From contig NC_053118.1 of assembly GCF_010015445.1 (NCBI RefSeq), positions 7,315,781 through 7,379,780 of the forward strand: 64,000 bases of DNA, read 5' to 3'. The notes under the pieces were generated by a model. The model was not told the DNA's origin. It saw only the letters and a list, made by a program, of their open reading frames with translations, and did no database searches. The position numbers and the translations under genes are program-made. Below, in pieces: positions 58,270 to 64,000 of the stretch. Position 1 is the first letter of the stretch; each line of letters begins with the position of its first letter. The stretch is from Perca fluviatilis. Lineage: Eukaryota > Chordata > Actinopteri > Perciformes > Percidae.

Positions 58270-59392
58270 AAATAAAAAATTATTTTAAAATTTAATTATT
58301 ATTATTTTTTTTTATTTATTACATTTTTCCACTATTCCCTGCACTATGTTGTTGGGGACCAAGAGTCTGGTTAAACCTGATTTTGACCAAAAGGCCTCAG
58401 ATTAAACTGACCTCTGGATACAGGACACACATGTGCTCAGAGACAAAGGAATCTTGGCCTACATGTAAACCCCAAAGCCGGGGTAATTCACACCTCTATG
58501 TGAAAGTGCCAGCCAGAAGGGAAACGCCTCACAACTGGCAGGAAGTCAAAGAACTACAAGATTGTAGTCTTCACCCTTTCAAGAGTTTCGAGTCTTCCTA
58601 TTGGTTCAGCGGGACCATAAACACAGCAAGGGGTCTTAACCTATAAATAACCTGATCCTAGGAAACTCCCTCGTCTTCACTTGCAACTCACGTTGCTAAC
58701 AGGAGGCGCGCAAGCGCTTGTGCTCAACTTCTATTTTCTGGAGAAAGTGGATTTAATTTCGGAGGATCCTATGAAAAACGCACCAGTGTTTTTCATAGCT
58801 GCAGTGAGAAGGAAACAACGTTTTTCTTCTCAAAGTTGACCAAACTTTCCCCCTTTGCTGCCGTTTTGGAGGGAGTTTCTCCGTGGCTGCTGACGAGCGC
58901 TAGGGAACCCGTTCTGTTTCATTTCTGTGGAAACCTATGGACAGGAACAAACGGACTGAACACACCGTAAAAAGGCTGACGTCTGGGCAGAGATAAGTAG
59001 TGTGTTTATTAATGAGCAAAGGGTTCGCTACCATTGTTGCCATTAATGTGATCTGATTTAATCATGTACTGGTCCATATGTGATTATTAATCTGTTCTGT
59101 GAATGTATAATAGATCAATTATACCGTTGGTTTATGTTGTGTTAAGTAGCTGGTTTAAAACCGTAATTGCTACCTGCTTAAGTCACTCCTTTCATGGAGT
59201 TTTAATTACTGTCGGCGAGAAACTCGCGAAAATCAGCTGTTAGCTACTGGAGTGGTTATAGTGACGTTTTCCTCAGCAAAACCAAAAGTCTCAGTCTGTA
59301 GGACTGAGTGGCTGAGGGGAACTGGGTCATTATCGATAATTAAGATCAAAGTGCCTCTTTTCTTTACTCTTCTTCTCTTTCTCCTCTTACTA

Positions 59393-59410
59393 ACACACAC
59401 ACACACACAC
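59393..59410. repeat. (AC)n microsatellite, short
   Basis: Nine ac units. Confidence 0.9.
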
Positions 59411-59683
59411 GACACAGGCTAGCCGCGTAGCTCCCGAGCTAACGCTGTAGGCTAGCTTCACACGTGGAATCTGCTTACGTTCGTACAGAGCTAACACAGG
59501 AACTAGCTACCATACCGGCTAAGCGTGCGCGTTGCCTAGCAACCCTCCGGCTTCTTCAGCCCCGGCCCGTGCACCCAGCACCACTAGCGCCCTCTTGAGG
59601 CTAAATAGTTTTGTGCAGCTCACAGGAGTAGCCAGTTTGTTTTTGTGTTAGGACTACATTTTGACACCGCCCCTCCTCCTTCG

Positions 59684-59685
<2 letters not shown>

Positions 59686-59741
<56 letters not shown>
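59686..59741. repeat. (CA)n microsatellite
   Basis: A pure 56-base ca run. Confidence 0.97.
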
Positions 59742-59742
<1 letters not shown>

Positions 59743-60407
59743 ACAGACGTGTCCATGACACATGCTGCTTTGTTTTTGCTTTGTTTTGGTTGTGATATGG
59801 TAAAAGATATATAAGTTTATTATTGAAGGATTATTGATTAGCTACTGATAATTGTGACGTTAATAAATCTTATTATACTTAATTAGCAGTTGCTTGTGAT
59901 TATTTGTGTACTTGTTGTAATAATTGCTGGTCGATCAGGTCCGTGCTTGGATTCACCCCTTCCTTTATTTCCTTTTTAAAGGATAACCACAGAAATGAGA
60001 CTGTTCCACAGTTTGATTATTGGTCCCTGACTTGCAGGGTGGTGCCCCGTTTTGATTGTTTGTCGATTTGATAAAGTTATTAATAACCATATTCATAACT
60101 TTATTAATATTGATAAAACATCTTTGATAATTTGCCAATGATCAAATATGTACCCTACGAGAATCCTACAATGTCAATGGGAATCAGATGAATGTTAGCA
60201 TCCAACATGGAGTCCACGAAACACATGACCTCCTCGGAACCAATCGCATAACGGGATAGCTCAGAACATTCAATTCCCTAGTTGGCCACACTCTCTCTAA
60301 CATACGGCTCTGAGGGACGGGATAAGGGGGAGGAAGGGGCGAGCTAGCCTCCGTTTTGTTTGACAATTCTTCGAACGTCAACAAGAAGTGACATCACCCA
60401 ACGTCGC

Positions 60408-60782
60408 TTAAAGCACCTTTAGCTTTTTGTAGCTATATGTTCCACAAGCTCGGTCTGAACTTGGAAAAACTGCTTTTAGTTTTAGTGCACCCGACTCCTG
60501 GAACAAATTACAACACTTTCTTAAAATCAAATTTAGAAATCTGGTTTTAAACCTGCAAACTTCTTTATGTAAAAGCTTTACACACTGTAGTTGCACTTTT
60601 TTTTGCATCCTTATTATCCTAATTTATTTATCAAATCAAGTTTTATTGTCTTTCTATGTTTCTTATGATTGTACTTTCTGTGTTGTTGCTCTGTTTTTGT
60701 CTTTGTAATCTGACCCGATGACATTAAAAATGAGGGTCGCCCCCAATGATCACGCAAGGATAAATAAAGGTTGAATGAATGT
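60408..60782 (+). mobile_element. LINE 3' end (L2/Rex1-like), 5'-truncated
   Basis: The plus strand reads SELGKTAFSFSAPDSWNKLQ, the conserved C-terminus of CR1/L2-type LINE ORFs (compare FAVAAPRLWNKLP at 47720). A 3' UTR and the tail aaataaaggttgaatgaatg follow. Confidence 0.7.
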
Positions 60783-61345
60783 ATAATTGGTTCATAAGAA
60801 CAGGCTGAATTGTTTATTGATAGTAATAAACAGAGGGAACACCTGTAATATATCTATATCTATATATACTGTATAACTTTTTGAACAGTTTAGGATCAGC
60901 AAATGGATGTAATAGTAGTTTAGATTTTGAATTAATGATAAAACCACTTTCTCCACTATTACAAAACTCTGATTACTCTGCTTTGCTTTCACACCACACG
61001 CTAGTCCGCTTTGAACCAGGCAGTCTTGGTTTTTCTTGTTTGGTTGCTTCAGAATGAATAAATGAATGACAGTTTTATTATTGTGTTATGGGTACAACTA
61101 CGCCCAGCCCACATGGGCTTACAAGAACAAGATAAATTCAGATGAGTCATAGTTGATAGCTTTCACAACAGTCCAACTAAGCAGGCAAACATGCTGAGTT
61201 CGTTTCAACCAAACCAAACAAATCGGGTGTTTTTGTGCCGTGTACAGTTGGTTTATCAGATCTTTGCTGCTGAAAACAGCTGCCTGTTGCAGCTGGAATC
61301 CAGGTCCAGTGAGAGCTGTGAGAGTGGACCATAACAGTAGATCTG
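60783..61345. other. Intergenic, nothing recognised
   Basis: No supported feature. Confidence 0.4.
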
Positions 61346-61349
61346 CAGG

Positions 61350-61850
61350 CTGTAAGGGCGTACGTTTTCTTTCAACATTGGGGGAATGGGGGGGGACACT
61401 TTATAACCACAATTTTGAGCGTCAAACACCTCATTTCCTGCCTTCTGGTGATTTTTTTTCTGCATCAGTTTATGGTGTAAATGTCTTTTATTTATGTAAA
61501 GGAAATTATTTTTCTCCTGTATTGTTCAAAATTTTCAGCATATTCAAAACATCATGTGTCTTGGCATGGCTTTTTTATGAATCTTGTACATCTCAACAAC
61601 CAATCTGTTGGAGAATGAGACCTTGTTAAAGCCAGAAGCTGCAAAGTTTAAATCTACAAAAATGTTTTTTTATTTTCACGCTCCCTATTGTGTTCTTTAA
61701 CCCCGATGTAGCAAAGTAGACACAGTTCTTGTTTTCAGTACATGTTTTGAGCCCCCTGAACAGTTTTTCTTTTTACCTCTTTTGGGGAGTGGGTTGTCTT
61801 TCATAATTCTTGAGGGGGACAAATGGGGGGACATATACCTATGGCGGTCT
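61350..61850. mobile_element. Probable MITE with G-run ends
   Basis: The left end aagggcgtacgttttctttc with attgggggaatggggggg and the right end gagggggacaaatgggggga with catatacctatg look like decayed inverted termini of the fish family with CATAGGT..CCCCCC ends. The middle has no coding potential. Confidence 0.35.
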
Positions 61851-62224
61851 GAAAAAGCTAAACAATGAGCTGCAGAGTCGTGCAGTAACTCTCTGTGGGT
61901 TTGTCACCTTTTACATTACACATAGTCATTTGATTCATTGTTAATATCAAAAGATTGAAAAATGCAGCTTCAACGTACTGAATGATTCCTCTGGCGTCAT
62001 CACTGCTGTAATCACAGCGTGATTACTGTCGGTCTGCGGTCCAACTGCCAGAGCCAGACGGAATGAGGACTGTTGGAGGCTCTTACAATGATATGACAAT
62101 TCTTTTTCTTTTCTTTTTCTTGTCTTAAGATATCATCCTCTGTCTGCATGGTCAGGGATAATCTGGGCTTTAAATTCACTCTTATGTCCCTCATCACACA
62201 GGTTACTTTTGGAGGAAGCTCAGG

Positions 62225-62940
<716 letters not shown>

Positions 62941-62974
62941 CACATCCATCCACCCATCCATCCATCCATCCATC
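62941..62974. repeat. (CATC)n microsatellite
   Basis: About eight units of catc/atcc with one ccac interruption. Confidence 0.9.
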
Positions 62975-63054
62975 TAGTTTGTCACATGAAATCGTACGAG
63001 GTACAATTCCAGGGAATGTTTTCCCATCAACTTGTGCATGATTCATCATAATGC

Positions 63055-63296
63055 AGAATGTGGCCGTCAGATCGGCACACAGAAAAAGTCACCCGGTTGA
63101 ACAGCACTAGCGCTCCAGGATCCAGCCAAGTCTCAGACAAAAAGGACATCACAGCTCCTGACCATCCCGCTGAGAACCCACAGAGGCACGGAGGCCACCC
63201 GGCTCACCGTCCGATGCCTGCACACCGGCCAGCATGCCCAGAAGTGAAGTCGCAGCCGGTCTTCAATTCCTCCACGCTTGCCTCGGTGTCCCCTCT
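63055..63296 (-). pseudogene. LINE endonuclease fragment, degraded
   Basis: The minus strand reads AVMSFLSETWLDPGALVLFN, the LTETWLxPG motif of LINE AP-like endonucleases (compare LLLTETWLKPGD at about 45140). The upstream part is proline- and histidine-rich out of frame. No reverse transcriptase follows. Confidence 0.6.
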
Positions 63297-64000
63297 GATG
63301 TAGAGTTGGAGATGGACTCAGAGATTGTCTTGCATGTGCACGTAGTCAGGATAATATTCATGGGACGTAGCTTATAGACATCGTCATCTTTTCCTCTGTG
63401 GTTCCTCTGATCTTTACATTTGAAAACGTCGAGCGGCCAGGCTAGCAGAGTCAGCAGGAGACTGCGGAATTGATTTCCTACCCTGATGAGTGACTCGTAG
63501 TCATGACATGGCCGCAGGGAGGGTATTGCTAGCTTGATCTTATCTATTGAACCATTTTCCCGTGTTTACTCTGATGGTTACATTTAAAAGCTTGAGCCAG
63601 CTGGCTAGCTAACCCAGGCTAGCAGACTTTGCGGAAGGTTAGCAGGAGACCGGCGGGTTGATTTCCCGATCTAGTCTCGCGTTGCTAGACCTTTTAACGG
63701 GGCTTTTACCTATGCTAAATAGGAGCAACGGGCACAAGCTTTAATTTTTCGTAGACATTGAGATTCGTCATTTTAAGAACACACCTGCGAACAATTCCGC
63801 TGTTTACAGTTTTTCTCAGTCGCTTTGGTATATTTCTCACATCAGAATTGAAATTCTCGAAACTACCTGTTCAATCTTCACATCATTGTGTCACTTGTGC
63901 ACATCAAAAAAACAGTTTCTCATTTCTTTGAACAAGTTGCAAATGCTTTGGTACATCCATGCAAATGATTATTTACAATTCTCTGCTGTTCCCTACATTA
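63297..64000. other. Intergenic, with repeat fragments
   Basis: A tagtctcgcgttgctagacc terminus (63674) is an isolated end of the TAGTCTC family. From about 63800, tttctcagtcgctttggtat and further motifs resemble a common fish repeat that runs off the window. No gene. Confidence 0.35.

Larger units (their letters stand above)
58350..60207 (+). other. Possible long LTR (solo LTR-like)
   Basis: Begins TGTTGGGGACC and ends ATCCAACA, giving TGTTGG..CCAACA ends. A TATA-like cctataaataacc is at 58640-58652 and an aataaa at about 59863. It is about 1.86 kb. No internal proviral sequence lies on either side and no target duplication is seen, so a solo LTR is only a hypothesis. It includes two (CA)n tracts and a CpG-rich centre (59410-59600). 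Confidence 0.3.

Noticed and set aside
62941..62974. CRISPR-like short repeat array
   Set aside because: Plain tetranucleotide microsatellite with no spacers; the genome is eukaryotic.

Overview
This window looks like repeat-rich, non-coding chromosomal DNA from a ray-finned fish, most likely a percomorph teleost. The evidence is the repeat complement: an intact Tc1 transposase, a sushi-type Ty3/Gypsy chromovirus, L1 and L2 LINEs, tRNA-derived SINEs, many hAT-like and TTAA-flanked MITEs, and long (CA)n, (TC)n and (GAA)n microsatellites. I found no host gene, rRNA, functional tRNA or CRISPR array. Almost all long open frames lie in transposons or simple repeats, and species assignment is inference.

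Layout. 0-13 kb: a MITE carrying a 65-bp minisatellite; a tRNA-type SINE split by an 821-bp ISL2EU-like transposon that holds a YqaJ/SWIM-type coding relic; a nested hAT block with two head-to-head MITEs; and a 0.6-kb (TG/TC)n tract. 13-23 kb: a TTAA-flanked foldback element; then a dispersed fish repeat invaded by a 5'-truncated L1, itself invaded in frame by a 5,369-bp Gypsy chromovirus (minus strand) with near-identical LTRs and a clear self-priming site; then a hAT MITE and a full-length Tc1 element with an uninterrupted 345-aa DD34E transposase. 23-44 kb: a palindromic MITE with telomere-like repeats; a SINE; MITEs carrying a helicase-like Walker A fragment; a three-layer nested block at 30-33 kb; and further MITEs. 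44-48 kb: an almost full-length but frameshifted L2 LINE. 49-56 kb: a 2.7-kb inverted-repeat element with about 550-bp arms inside a MITE, and a hAT element with perfect 8-bp duplications. 56-64 kb: a second SINE, a possible long LTR, LINE remnants and microsatellites.

The elements do not form a pathway; their interest is the readable insertion history. Target-site duplications fix the order of several nested events: SINE then ISL2EU; dispersed repeat then L1 then Gypsy; MITE then LINE-like fragment; MITE then inverted-repeat element. The strongest functional signal is the Gypsy 5' LTR. A TATA-like box lies 28 nt upstream of an 11-nt segment that is exactly complementary to the sequence next to the LTR, as expected for Tf1/sushi self-primed reverse transcription. 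The Tc1 element is the only complete coding gene.
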